Source: CAVOGJ01 sp963700865
GTDB lineage: Bacteria; Planctomycetota; Planctomycetia; Pirellulales; Pirellulaceae
Reading direction: 5' to 3'
DNA: 64,000 nt
Assembly (NCBI GenBank): GCA_963700865.1
Contig: CAVOZC010000018.1
Coordinates: forward strand, 682,001-746,000
Below, one piece after another: positions 1-11,000 of the stretch (positions are counted from its first letter, which is position 1; every line of letters starts with the position of its first letter). Under the pieces are notes generated by a model. That model did no database searches. It saw only the letters and a list, made by a program, of their open reading frames with translations, and was not told the DNA's origin. A program made the translations under genes and the position numbers.

Positions 1-77
1 TGAAAATGAAGAGGACGAGTCGTGATGGTGCCGGGCGGCCAGCCCGTTCACCCAAGCGGGTCGCCCGCTGCAAGGAG

Positions 78-317
78 CCGAGGTCACCGGACGTTGTCAT
101 TACCCACCCTCTTCCCTTGTTGAACCGTTAGCCAGAGAAGCATGCCGCCAATACCGTACCACGCGTCGTTACGCACCGGCATTCATCGGCGGCGTACGCC
201 GCCAGAAATCGCGGCAGCCACTTCCGGCCGTTCGTGGTTTTCCCCCGCGATTTCTTCTGGCTGACGGTTAAACGACGCTCGTGAAAGGTGGGTGATGACA
301 AGGTCGCCAGACTTTGG
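78..317. repeat. Long-inverted-repeat (MITE-like) element, copy 1
   Basis: The ends are imperfect inverted copies: CCGAGGTCACCGG then TTGTCATTACCCACC on the left, and GGTGGGTGATGACAA then GGTCGCCAGACTTTGG on the right. Inside lie a second inverted pair (AACCGTTAGCCAGA / CTTCTGGCTGACGGTT) and a third (AGAAATCGCG / CGCGATTT). A second copy of about the same length lies at 48449-48693. There is no coding potential. Nested inverted repeats without a transposase suggest a non-autonomous transposon or a structured RNA; the sequence alone does not decide. Positions 1-77 and 318-382 hold nothing else I recognise. Confidence 0.75.
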
Positions 318-382
318 ACAGGTTATGTTGGACGAAACAAAAACACTCGCAGGCTGAATCAAGAAAAGGCTGAAGCAAGCGT

Positions 383-2096
383 ATGGCTCTCCGAAAAATT
401 GGACAAATCCTGATCGACCTCGGTTTTCTCGATGAAGACCAGCTCGACATGTTGCTCTCCGAACAGGAGCGCAATCCGGGCCAACTCCTGGGCAAGATCG
501 GCCTCGAGATGGGTCTGTACAACGAAGATCAGTTGGCTCAGGCCCTGGCCGAGCAACTGAACATGCAGGTCTTTACGCTGGGCGAAACGAAGTTGCCGGC
601 CGAACTGTTGGCGATGGTCCCGGAAACCATGGCCCAGCTATATCGGGTCATTCCGATCCAGTTCAAAGACAACCTGCTGACGGTCGCCACCTGCGATCCG
701 CAGAACCTGGCTATTCAGGACGAGATGCGGACGTTCCTGGGCTTCGAAATTCGCACGGTCGTGACCACCGAACGCGAGGTGCAAAAGGCGCTCGACAAGT
801 ACTACTCGGGGGATAATGAGAGCCTGGAAAGCGTCGTCAATACGCTGAACGAGGATGAGGACCTGGCGGCAGCGGCCAAGTCGTTGGCCGGGGACGGTCC
901 GATCGAACTGGTGGCCGAGGTCGTCGACAGTGCTCCGGTGCGAAAGCTGCTGAATATCGTGCTCCTGACGGCCATCAAGGAACACGCCAGCGACATTCAC
1001 TTCGAGCCCTTCGAGGACGAGTTCCGCATTCGAGTCAAGGCCGACGGCGTGCTGTACGAACTGGTTCCCCCGCCCCGCCACCTGGCGTTCGCGATCACCA
1101 CGCGCATCAAGGTGATGGCCAACCTGGATATCGCCGAGCGGCGATTGCCGCAGGACGGTCGGATTGAACTCTCCGTGGGCGGCCACCCGGTCGACTTGCG
1201 GGTGAGCGTGATGCCGACCATGTTCGGCGAGAGCGTTGTCATGCGGGTACTGGACCGATCGGTCGTGTCACTCGATCTCGAAAAAGTCGGCATGAAGCCG
1301 GAAACGCTTAGGCGGCTTTCGCAGCGTGATGACCAAACCGAACGGCATCATCCTGGTCACCGGACCGACCGGTTCCGGCAAGACCACGACCCTCTACTCG
1401 GCGCTGAGCGAGCTGAACGAGATCACCGAGAAAGTCATCACCACCGAGGACCCGATCGAGTACGACATCGATGGCATCATCCAGATCCCGATCGATCCGG
1501 ACGTCGGCAATACCTTTGCGGCGTGCCTGCGAGCCATCCTGCGGCAGGATCCGGACCGCATCCTGGTGGGCGAGATTCGCGATCTGGAAACCGCCGAAAT
1601 CGCCGTGCAGGCATCGCTGACCGGGCACCTTGTCTTCAGCACGTTGCACACCAACGACGCCCCCGGCACGATCACACGACTGAAAGATATGGGGATCCCG
1701 ACCTTTATGATCACGGCCACGGTCGAGGCCATTCTGGCTCAACGACTGGTCCGCCGCATCTGCAGCCAGTGTCGCGAGGTCGCCGAAGTCGATGAAGAAC
1801 TGCTGTTCCAGGCGGGCATGACCAAAAAAGAGATCGAGGGCAAAACGTATTACCGGGGTGCTGGCTGTGAAACATGTAATAGTACGGGCTACAAGGGGCG
1901 AGTCGGGCTGTTCGAACTGATGGTGCTCAATGATGATCTGCGAGACATGATCATGTCGAACTGCTCGACCGACGAATTGCGCGAGACGGCCCGCAAGTTT
2001 GGCATGAACACGCTGCGGGATGCCGGTTTTTCCTATGCGGAAGACGGCACCACGTCTCTCGATGAGGTCATCCGGGAAACCGTGCTCGACTCGTAG
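383..2096 (+). CDS. gspE: Type II secretion/type IV pilus assembly ATPase GspE/PilB (frame break)
   Basis: Cytoplasmic hexameric ATPase that powers pseudopilus or pilus assembly. The N-terminal T2SSE_N domain (about residues 1-160) starts MALRKIGQILIDLGFL. The ATPase core carries Walker A GPTGSGKTTTL near residue 327, a Walker B region with ILVGEIRDLETAEIA, and a His box with STLHTNDA. A zinc-binding loop has CSQC near residue 460 and CETC near 495, as in GspE/PilB. The reading frame changes by +1 near 1313-1316; deleting one G from CGGC restores RRFRSVMTKPNG and gives about 570 residues, the normal family length. The tail after the break is complete, so sequence error is more likely than a pseudogene. 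It heads a cluster with gspF and prepilins. Confidence 0.9.
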
Positions 2097-2513
2097 TGTG
2101 GAACAGGCTGCCAGCCGGTCGTTTGGAACCGCGAGAGATCGGAGCGGGAATTGAGATTGGGCAGACGTCACAGGCGGGAAGCCTGTCCCGCGTCGCTCGA
2201 TGAAATCAACCCTCCCGGGCGGGCGTGGGACGAAACGGATGGGGGAAACCACTCCGTCCGTCCGAGCCGGTAAGGCGGGCGGATGAGTCAAAAAGACGAA
2301 AACAGAGACGCGAAAGGAAAGGCAGTTAACAATAAAGCGTGGGAAAGACGGCAGGAAGATGAAGTTGAGGGGCCCGTAGTCTCGCCAGCCCGGAGAAATG
2401 CGACGAGGCGGAAGCAGGTCCGAGAGATCGAGCAGTAAAGATTGCAAAGTCCTTTTCGAGTCCCGCGGTAGCGGTTCGGAAGACCACTGGACGCCCATTG
2501 AGGGAATGACGTC
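2097..2513. other. Intergenic region with REP-like palindrome
   Basis: No gene is supported here. It holds one degenerate copy of the family palindrome at about 2169-2191 (ACAGGCGGGAAGCCTGTCCC) and a purine-rich stretch at 2280-2460. The gspF start at 2514 follows GAGGGAATGACGTC. Confidence 0.5.
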
Positions 2514-3915
2514 ATGCCGATGTACACATTCGAAGCCATGGATGCCACGGGTCAAGAGATCCGTGACACCATCGAGGCCCCCAATGAGGATAAGGCGCAG
2601 GAAACCATCCGCGAGATGGGCTACTTCGTCACGAAGATTGCCGTCAAGAAATCCCGCAAGTCGGATGACGACAAGGGAAAGGACGGCAAGAAGCGAGGCT
2701 TTGCCATCGGCGGCGTCAGCAGCCGCAACCTGACGATGTTCACGCGGCAATTGTCGATTTTGCAGGACGCCGGTCTGCCGATCCTCCGCAGCCTGCGGAT
2801 TCTGGAAGAGCAGTCCAAGCCGGGGCGGCTGAAGAATTCGCTGATGGATACCTGCGACGAGATCGAGGGTGGCTCGACCCTGTCCGAGGCGATGAGCAAG
2901 TCACCCAAGGCGTTCAATCGGCTGTACGTCAACATGATCAAGGCGGGTGAGGCGGGTGGTGCCCTCGAAGTCATCCTGCAGCGGTTGGCCGACTTCATGG
3001 AAAAGGCCGAGGACCTCAAGCGGAAGGTCAAGGGCGCCATGATCTATCCGGTGATCGTGGTCTCGGTGGCCGTCGGTATCCTTTCGTTCATCATGATCAA
3101 GATCGTGCCAACGTTTCGACAGATCTTCGACGACTTCGAACTGACATTGCCGGCGCCGACGCAGATGCTCATCGCGCTGTCGGACGCCACGGCTCGCTAC
3201 TGGTACCTGATCCCGACGATTCCGGTCGGCATCTGGTTGTTTATCAAGCTGCTGCGGCGCTTCAAGCACGGCCGCATGGGTTGGGACTTGTTCATGCTCA
3301 ACGTGCCGGTCTTCGGCATGTTGGTGGAGAAGAACAGCCTGGCTCGCTCCACACGGACCTTGGGCACGCTGGTCCAATCGGGCGTGCCGATCCTGGAGGC
3401 GCTGAACATCACCAAGGAGACGTGCGGCAACGCCCTGTTCGAGCAGCTCTTTGTCAAGGGTCAATGACGCCATTCGCGAAGGCGAAACGATTGCCAAGCC
3501 GCTGGCGGAGCACTCGACGGCCAGCTTCCATCCGGTGGCCCTGCTGCTGTGGATTCTGGTGTTCGCGGGTCCTGTCGTGCCGACGTTGTTTATCCCGGGA
3601 CTGGCCCAAGTGGGAATCTCGATCGTGGGACTGGGCGCGATTATCGGTGGCGGCTGGTACTTCTTGCGGTTCCGTCGCCGCGTCGTGGATCACCTGGTGG
3701 TGAACATGGTCGATGTGGGTGAAGAGACGGGTGAGCTTGACACCATGCTCTACAAGGTCGCCGACACGTATGACGCGGAGGTGGCGGTGATCACGGAGAG
3801 TCTGACCAAGCTGCTCGAACCGCTGTTGGTTTTGTTTCTCGGCGGTGCGGTCGGTTTTATCGTGGTGTCGTTATTCATGCCGCTCGTGAGCCTGATTCAG
3901 AACCTGTCGGGTTAG
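2514..3915 (+). CDS. gspF: Type II secretion/pilus inner-membrane platform protein GspF/PilC (frame break, extra membrane insert)
   Basis: Inner-membrane platform protein that couples the GspE ATPase to pseudopilin polymerisation. The N-terminus MPMYTFEAMDATGQ and two T2SSF repeats (FTRQLSILQDAGLPILRSL; later ARSTRTLGTLVQSGVPILE) are diagnostic. Conserved NMVDVGEETGELDTML lies in the second half. The frame shifts +1 at a GGG at 3457-3459; removing one G joins LFEQLFVKV to NDAIREGETIAKPL. The joined protein is about 466 residues against the usual 400-410. The excess is a block of about 58 residues (3523-3696) with two hydrophobic stretches and the basic end FRRRVVDHL, placed between the AEHSTA segment and VVNMVDVG. 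It lies downstream of gspE and upstream of the prepilin genes. Confidence 0.9.
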
Positions 3916-3918
3916 TCG

Positions 3919-4043
3919 GTGGGACAGGCTTCCAGCCTGTGATGAAAAGTGGGATAGGCTTCCAGCCTGTGATGAAAAGTGGGATAGGCTTCCAGCCTGT
4001 CATTAAGAAGTGTGAAGCATGACAGGCTGGAAGCCTGTCCCAC
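3919..4043. repeat. Cluster of REP-like palindromes
   Basis: Three direct copies of GTGGGAYAGGCTTCCAGCCTGT at 3919-3940, 3949-3970 and 3979-4000 follow at exactly 30 bp spacing. One inverted copy (GACAGGCTGGAAGCCTGTCC) lies at 4021-4043. Each contains the palindrome GGCTTCCAGCC/GGCTGGAAGCC, and the inverted copy can pair with any direct copy to form a 20-bp stem. The cluster lies between gspF and the first prepilin gene. The spacers are near-identical, so this is not a CRISPR. Confidence 0.8.
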
Positions 4044-4122
4044 GAGTAAGTTCAGTTTTTCAGTGCAACTCGGCGTGGCGGTGAGTAGCCGCCGCCAGCG
4101 GATACGAAACGGAGAGAGTCCC

Positions 4123-5044
4123 ATGCGTTTGTTGACACCCGCCCAACCGCCGCTCGCTGGTCCGCGTGGCCCGCGTCGCCGAGGCTTCACGCTGGTCGAG
4201 CTGCTGGTGGTGATCTCGATCATCGCCATCCTGGCCGCCCTGTTGATTCCGGCGGTGTATGTGGCGATTCGCAAGGCCAAGGAATCGCGGATTGCGCCTG
4301 GAGATCGCCGCCCTGGGCAAGGCGCTCGACAGCTACAAATTGACGATGGGCGAGTACCCGCCCGATTTTACCTACGATCCGAATTCGTCGGTGACGGCCC
4401 AGAATCAGATGGAAGCGCAGATCAATGCCCATCTCAGCCGGACGTACCGTCGGCGGAATGTCGGTAATGACCTGCCGCTACAAGAGAGTCTGACCACGGG
4501 TGCCCGGACACCCATCATGAATCAGGCTGACTATGCGAAACTCGATCCGGCCGAGGCGCTCTACTTCTGGCTGCAAGGTTTCTCGCCCGATCCCCAAGCC
4601 CCCTTGTCGGGCGCCGGAGATCGGCCACCGTTTTTCGAATTCGATAAGACGCGGCTGACGGATAGCGACGCCGACGGCTTTCTGGAATATCACCCCAAGG
4701 GTGACACGAACAAGGTGCCGTATGCCTATTACGTGGCCCGCAGCACGGGTTCCGATGCGACGGCGTACCTGCAGGTGGCTGCCTACCTGGCGACCTCGAA
4801 TCCGCGCGGTCTGCCCATCCCCTATTTCGCGGCCACGATGGTCCCGAACCCAAGCGGGAACTCCAGCGACCCGCCGGTCCCCTCGGCGGCGGCGCCGAAA
4901 AAATTCCAACTGATTTGCGCCGGACTGGATAGCGTGTTTGGTGCTGGTGGGCTGGTGACCGGAGCCGGCTCGGTGCCGCCGGCAGAGAAAGACAATATGG
5001 CGAGCTTTACGGAAGGGGCCAAGCTCGCGGATTTGGTGGATTAA
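4123..5044 (+). CDS. Prepilin-like protein with N-terminal methylation motif (frame break)
   Basis: Type II secretion pseudopilin or type IV pilin-like protein. A basic leader ends RRRG|FTLVELLVVISIIAIL, the prepilin peptidase site followed by a hydrophobic helix with Glu at mature position 5. The ATG at 4123 follows GGAGAGAGTCCC. The frame shifts +1 at the CC at 4297-4298; removing one C gives ESRIALEIAALGKALDSY, typical of the GspG/H N-terminal helix. The joined protein is about 306 residues, longer than a classic GspG, with a large C-terminal domain of unknown fold (QAD, GFSPDPQAPL, FEFDKTRL). The stop is 3 bp before the next prepilin gene, so they are probably co-transcribed. Confidence 0.85.
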
Positions 5045-5047
5045 CTG

Positions 5048-6040
5048 ATGAGGCAACGACAGGACACGATTCGCCACGGTTTTACGCTCGTCGAGCTGAT
5101 GGTCGCGATCACGATCATCGCGATCCTGGCCACGACCATCCTCTTCGGCATGGCGGGTGTGACGAATACGGCCAAGGTCCAGCGGGCGAAGTCCCAGATC
5201 GCCCGGATTCATGAGATCCTGGCCGAGCAGTGGGAATCGTACGAAACACGCAGTGTCACCTTTGTCGGTACGCCACCCACCGGAAATCCGCAAATCGATC
5301 GGCTGGTGGGGCTCCGCGAGCTGATCCGCCTGGAGATGCCGGACCGGGTTTCGGACATTCAACCCAGGTTTGCACTGAGTGGCTTTCCCAATCCCCGTCC
5401 CAAGTCCGGGATTGCTCGACCGTCCCGGAATCTTTACTTCCACAATCGGGCCTTTGCGTTGACCAAATACACCAATTGGACCATCCAGCACCAGGGTGCC
5501 GAGTGCCTTTACATGATCTTGTCACAGGCGCAAATCGGCGACAGTAATGGGTTGGAATTTTTTTCCGAACGCGAGATTGGCGATACGGACAACGACGGCA
5601 TGCCTGAGATCCTCGATCCCTGGGGCAATCCGATTCAATTCGTCCGCTGGGCTCCCGGTTTCAAGGGGCCGTCGTCGTACCAGACGGGGGATACGGGCGG
5701 CGGGCCCGATGCGATGGATCTGGCGAGCGCCGATCCTCGCTTGCGGGATGATGATACGACCAATGATACCTATGCGATCTTTCCATTGGTGTTTTCGAAT
5801 GGGCCGGACGGCGAGGATAACATCCTGACCGACTTTGGCAAGCGGCGTTCGGATGGCACCGTGGAGAGCGTTTTAAGATTTCGCGACACCGATCGGACGC
5901 CCTTCGCCAACAACGTCCCCTGGCGGATGAGTGATCCCTATTGTGTGTGGCAAGGCCAGCAATTGGGACAACTCGAGGATCCGAATAGCACGGCCCACCT
6001 CGACAACATCTACAACCAGGCCCTCGATACCAAGCTGTAA
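5048..6040 (+). CDS. Prepilin-like protein, GspG/PulG-type N-terminus
   Basis: Intact 330-residue prepilin-like protein. The leader MRQRQDTIRHG is followed by FTLVELMVAITIIAILATT, the class III prepilin cleavage and methylation site. The C-terminal domain contains DTDNDGMPEILDPWGNPIQF, a calcium-loop-like Asp/Asn-rich motif next to the DPWGNP signature common in GspG pseudopilins. It follows the previous prepilin by 3 bp and precedes the next by 4 bp. The Asp-rich motif suggests calcium-stabilised folding, known for GspG; that is inferred here. Confidence 0.88.
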   Translation: MRQRQDTIRHGFTLVELMVAITIIAILATTILFGMAGVTNTAKVQRAKSQIARIHEILAEQWESYETRSVTFVGTPPTGNPQIDRLVGLRELIRLEMPDRVSDIQPRFALSGFPNPRPKSGIARPSRNLYFHNRAFALTKYTNWTIQHQGAECLYMILSQAQIGDSNGLEFFSEREIGDTDNDGMPEILDPWGNPIQFVRWAPGFKGPSSYQTGDTGGGPDAMDLASADPRLRDDDTTNDTYAIFPLVFSNGPDGEDNILTDFGKRRSDGTVESVLRFRDTDRTPFANNVPWRMSDPYCVWQGQQLGQLEDPNSTAHLDNIYNQALDTKL

Positions 6041-6044
6041 GCAC

Positions 6045-6968
6045 ATGGCATTCCCGTTACCCACCCACCGCCGCTCAGGATTGACGCTCGTCGAGCTACT
6101 CGTCGTGATCACGATCCTGGTGATCCTGGTGGGGGTCGTGTTGCCGTTGGCCCAGCCGGCATTGAAAGGACGGGAGAAGCGAGAGGCCGCGCGGCAAGTG
6201 AATACGGTCTTTGCGGCTGCCCAGGCCCGCGCGATCGCGGAGCGGCGGGAGATTGGCGTGATCCTGATCCCGTCGGCCGACGGCCTTCGCTGCGAGACAT
6301 TGGCGTTTGCCAAGGTGCCACCGCCGTTCGCCGGCGCGACGGTCGCTTCTCGGGTGCGGATCACGGGGGCCAACAAGCTCGAATTCACCGATTCCGATGA
6401 CGAGGCGATTGCCGCCAAGTTGATTCCGAACGGACCGTTTCAGATTCGGTTCAACTATCGTGGCCACGTTTACGATGGCCTGCGAAACAATAACGACTAT
6501 CAACTGACCGGTCTGGCGGCGCTGGAAGTTTTGCCGCCCGAGACCAAGAGCACGCAGGGATCGCCCTTCCAGATGTATCGAGGCCCGCGACGATCGGCCG
6601 CGGCCACGGTCGACTTGCCGCTGGGGGCCTACCTGGATTTGACCTCCTCGGGTGTCGACGGTGGAGTTCCCTTTAGCAATTTGGGGACGGTAGCGATCAT
6701 GTTTGGCAAGGACGGCAGCTTGTCGCGTGTTTTCACCGACACCACGGCGCCCGCCGTGGTGCAGGGTCCACTGTATCTGCTGGTAGCCAATGGCAAGGAG
6801 ACCGGCATTGACAATCTGGCGGCCACGGCCGCCAGCATCTGGGTGCGGGTCGATCGGTCACACGGGGCCGTGAGTACGGCCGAAAATGTGGGCTATACCA
6901 ACACGGCGACGGCGCTGGCCGAGGCCCGCAGTCTGGCTTTCGCCGGACCCAGCCTGGGAGGGCGATAA
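6045..6968 (+). CDS. Prepilin-like protein, GspH/FimT type
   Basis: The ATG at 6045 gives MAFPLPTHRRSG followed by LTLVELLVVITILVILVG, a prepilin signal with Glu at mature position 5, though Leu replaces the usual Phe at +1. The next segment, REAARQVNTVFAAAQARAIAERREIGVIL, resembles the GspH/FimT helix followed by the first beta strand. About 308 residues, longer than typical GspH. Intact reading frame. The last gene bases run directly into the next prepilin start (GTGATG at 6969). Confidence 0.85.
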   Translation: MAFPLPTHRRSGLTLVELLVVITILVILVGVVLPLAQPALKGREKREAARQVNTVFAAAQARAIAERREIGVILIPSADGLRCETLAFAKVPPPFAGATVASRVRITGANKLEFTDSDDEAIAAKLIPNGPFQIRFNYRGHVYDGLRNNNDYQLTGLAALEVLPPETKSTQGSPFQMYRGPRRSAAATVDLPLGAYLDLTSSGVDGGVPFSNLGTVAIMFGKDGSLSRVFTDTTAPAVVQGPLYLLVANGKETGIDNLAATAASIWVRVDRSHGAVSTAENVGYTNTATALAEARSLAFAGPSLGGR

Positions 6969-6971
6969 GTG

Positions 6972-8049
6972 ATGATCCGCGCCCCATTTGACGATCACGA
7001 TTGGCACACGGGCATGGCGTTACCACGCCCCCGTCGCCGACGAACCGGCATTTCGCTGCTGGAGGTGCTGATTTCCATCGCCGTGCTGGCGATTGGACTG
7101 TTGGGGGTCCTGGCGTTGATTCCCGTGGCCAGCCAGCAGGCCGAGGAAGGGTGCGCGGAACGATGCCGTGGGGATCGCCGGCCGACGCGCGTTTCGCGAG
7201 CTGAATGTGCGGGGCTACCACGCAGCCGCGATGTGGGACCTCCCCTGGCGGACGAACACGGCGATCTATGCGGATGTCTTCCTGAATACCGTACCCACGT
7301 TGCGGCGAAGTCCCGCGACCGCTTTTTGTCTGGATCCGTACGGTTACTTTCTCTACCCGGGCGGCGTGGGGCCCCAGCTGGTTGACCAAACGCTGTACAC
7401 ATTTCCGAGCGACGAGCCTCTTGCAAACTCGGTGTTCCTGCCACGGCACACCGTGAAGCAAACGCCGGATCCTTTCGGGCTCCGTATTTCCGCGGCGCAG
7501 ATTGAAGAGATTTTTACCTTCCAGGAAGATTTGCAATTCGAGTTGCCGGAGCGATCGACCGACGTCACACAGCAACAGACGTTGTCCTTGACCGATACCA
7601 ACGGCAACCCGGTCGCGGCCAAGCGGTATGCCAAGGGGGCGTTTTCCTGGTTTGCCACGTTTGTGCCGCCGAATTACGCGGCGAACGCGTACATCGTTTC
7701 GGTCGCCGTCGTACGCGAACGACGCGCCTTTGGAGAGAAGACGGTGAACGCGACGATCAACTCGTTTGGGGGATCGGGCGAGGTGGAATTGGCGGAGGCG
7801 GTACCCGAATTAAAGCCTGGCCACTGGTTCATGCTGATGGCATCCCCACAACCGGGAGGTCGCATGGGGAATGCCACCACGCCAGCCCAGTATGAGTGGT
7901 ATCGGGTGGTCGCCACGGACGGCACCCGGCTGACGGTGAGTGGCGAGGACTGGCATGCGCCGCCTGCCTTGCCGACGATCGCGGTCATCGTTCCCGGTAC
8001 GGTGGCGGTCTACAGCAAATCGCTTCCCATCTCCGAAGCGCTGAATTAG
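6972..8049 (+). CDS. Prepilin-like protein, GspI/PilV type (frame break)
   Basis: The N-terminus has a long basic leader ending RRRRTG, then ISLLEVLISIAVLAIGLLGVLAL. This is the PilV/GspI signature, with LLEVL and a Gly-rich hydrophobic helix. The frame shifts +1 at GGG 7149-7151; deleting one G gives EEGARNDAVGIAGRRAFRELNVRGY. The joined protein is about 358 residues, much longer than GspI (about 120). A second in-frame GTG start at 6969 is possible. It is the fourth consecutive prepilin-like gene. Confidence 0.82.
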
Positions 8050-8086
8050 AACCTGCGGGGCAGCAGACTTGAGAGTAGGTAGTGGA

Positions 8087-11000
8087 ATGATGGCTCCTTT
8101 GAACAACCCCCGCCGCGGCGTCCTGCTATTGGTGGTGCTCAGCCTCCTCGTGCTGTTCGTCCTGATCGGCGTCACGTTCATTATTACGACAGGACAGTTC
8201 CGTCGCGCCGCCAGCAATTCGGTGCGCATCGAACGATCGGGAGATGCGCCCGCAAACCTGACGCAGATGGCCGCCTTGCAGTTGCTCAGGGGCACCCGCG
8301 ATGCGCGTTCGGCGCTGTATGGTCACAGCCTGCTGAATGACATGTACGGACAGGACGGGATGCGGGCCCGCGTGATTACGGCGACGCAGCTGACTTCGTC
8401 CAGTGGCAAACTCGTCGAACTCCTCACGATCAAAGCCGCCAGTAATTACGAGCCGATCGAACCTCGCTCCCAAACCAGTGCTTTCACGACGTTTACGGCC
8501 ACGCAAAACGATCTCATCGAAGGCTACTTCAACGGCGGTGTGCTGACGATGATCAGCGGGCAAGGAGCCGGTCGGAGTACGCGCATGTTGCGTTATTTGG
8601 GCGCCTCCAAGGAATTTCTCGTCATGACGTTTCCTGGCGAGATCGGTTTCGTACCGTCCGCAGACGATGCCTTCGTGGTCAACGGCCCTGCGTTCAACGG
8701 TGTGGGGGCGGGTTTGGACAATACACTGCAGGCGATGAATCGACAGGTGACCGTCGGCAGTGGAAATTACCCGCTGTCCTTTCTGCCCAATCTGTCGGCC
8801 TTTGACAGCGCCGCGATCCCCAATACCGTGCGTGACATCGCGCGGCTGGGAGGAATGGACGAGAGCTACGACATCGCCGACTACCAGAATATGTTTCTCG
8901 GCTGGGTGCCGGCGGACAAGACGCTCCAGTCGACCCTGCTGATCCCGTCGTTCCATCGTCCGGCGCTGGTGAATTATTTTCAGAATGGTGGCGGGGGCAC
9001 GCTCCCCTTCGACAGCAGCAACAGAGATTTCTGGCGGACCGTGATCTTTCGTCCGACGACATTGGATCATCCCCAATTCACCGGCAGCAATCGCAATCCC
9101 AACAATCACGCCCTCGGCTTCGACCCGATCAACGGTCCCTGGGACGTCGACAATGACGGCAATGGCATCGAAGACAGCGTATGGGTTGACCTGGGTCTGC
9201 CGCCGCAGCAGGCGCTGGATGGCCGCATGTACAAGCCGCTGTTCGCCATCCTCTGTGTGGATCTCGATGGCCGGTTGAATCTGAATGCTCACGGCAGCCG
9301 GGCTCAAGTCGAGGGGCCCGTCCCCTTCGACACCACGACATCTCCCTTCCCCTCCCCACAATTCATGGCGGGGTCGAACGCTTCCTCGCAGTTTCCACTC
9401 CTCCGCGGCGAGGGCTTCGGCCCGGCGGACGTCTCTCTGGCGCCCGTGTTCACGACGAAAGACACGGCACTCAATACGATCGTCAAGACGAATGACATGC
9501 GGACCGTGATCGCTCGGCGTAATGAGGGAATTGCCGCAATCGAATACGAACCGGGTGGTAGTGGACAGATAGGGTTGGCCCAGCAGCCGGGCGTGCCTGC
9601 CAAGCAAGGCATGTTTACGCGGCCCCCCGATTATCACGGCGCGGGAGCCGTGGGGATCGACCATGCGGGTCAGCCGGTGTTTGGCAACTTCAATCCACCC
9701 GACTATGGGCCGTTCGAGAACCGGCCCTACGAATTGAACCTGGTGTCTCCCAATGCTTCGGATGCACCGTTTCTCCCGGCACACCTGGAAGGGTGGCTGC
9801 GTTATTACGACGTGGATCGGGCCAGCGAGGACCAGCGACTGTTTACCACCGCCCTGCCAGCCGCCAAGCTGGCTTCGCTGAATGGCCTGAAGGATATTTC
9901 GGAAATCAATCGAGGCGCGGTGACCACCGACAGTTTCGAGGTGCCCGTGCCGGCCGTGCCGCATGCGCCGACCAGCTTCCTGGGGGGTAATCCCAACGCG
10001 CCGACCTTGCTCACAACCTATCCCACCGAGTTGATTCTCAACCAGAAGCTGAATCTGAATCGACCGTTTGGCGATGGGCTTGATTTGGCATTGCCAACCA
10101 AACATCCGCTGGAAATCAATGGTACGCTGGTGACCGATGACGCACTCGAGATCGAGTTGCTGCAGATGTCCAATCCCACGACATACGCCAACTGGCTGAA
10201 CGATGTGGCGCTCGCCAATGAGCGGTATCCACTGCGACAGGCGTACGCACGTCATTTGTACTGCACGATGATGTACTTGCTGGGAACGACGAGCGTCGAT
10301 CTGAATTACGACGGGTTGCCGGATAACCAGGCTCAAAAGGCGCGAGCCGTCGCTCAATGGGCGATCAACGTGGTGGATTTCCGCGATTCCGACTCGATCA
10401 TGACCCCCTTCGCCTACGATCCGGATCTAAGTGACGGCTGGAACACGCCGCTGAATCCATATAACGAGCTGAACCCCAGCCTGGCGGATCCGATGTGGAA
10501 CCAATACGTGGTCTGGGGTTGCGAGCGGCCCGAATTGCTGCTGACCGAGGCCTTGGCCACGCATGACCGGCGGACGGAGGACCTGGACACCGAGGATCAG
10601 AATCCCAGCAATCCCGCGGACGTTCCCAATCTCACGACCGCCGCCATGGACCCGGATGCGGACTTTGATCAGCGGCTGCGGCCCATGGGGTCCCTCCTGA
10701 TTGAACTCTACAATCCCTGGCTGAGTACCTATTCCGCGATTTCGAATGCCTCCGACCCGAGTCACTCAGAAACGCCGCCCGCGGATCTGTACGGCCCCGC
10801 CGGCGGCCCCGCCACGGCGCTGGCCGGGGTGATGCTGAATGCGGTGTCCCAGAACACCGGTGGCGGCAGCTCACCCGTTTGGCGGATTCTGGTGGCGAAG
10901 GATGAAAGTCGCTTTGCCGATCCGGACCACAAACAGGATCAATTCCCACCTCCCCCCGGCTTCGGTGGCGGACCTAGTTCATTTAACGACAACGATGTCG

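Noticed and set aside
1308..2750. 480-codon minus-strand ORF across the gspE end and the gap
   Set aside because: Antisense to gspE and gspF starts; residue content is not protein-like and it spans unrelated DNA.
3919..4043. CRISPR array
   Set aside because: Repeats are palindromic and regular, but the intervals are identical rather than unique spacers, and no cas genes are present.
8126..10357. 743-codon ORF on the minus strand
   Set aside because: Shadow of the large plus-strand secretion protein; its His/Arg-rich composition is typical of an antisense frame in GC-rich DNA.
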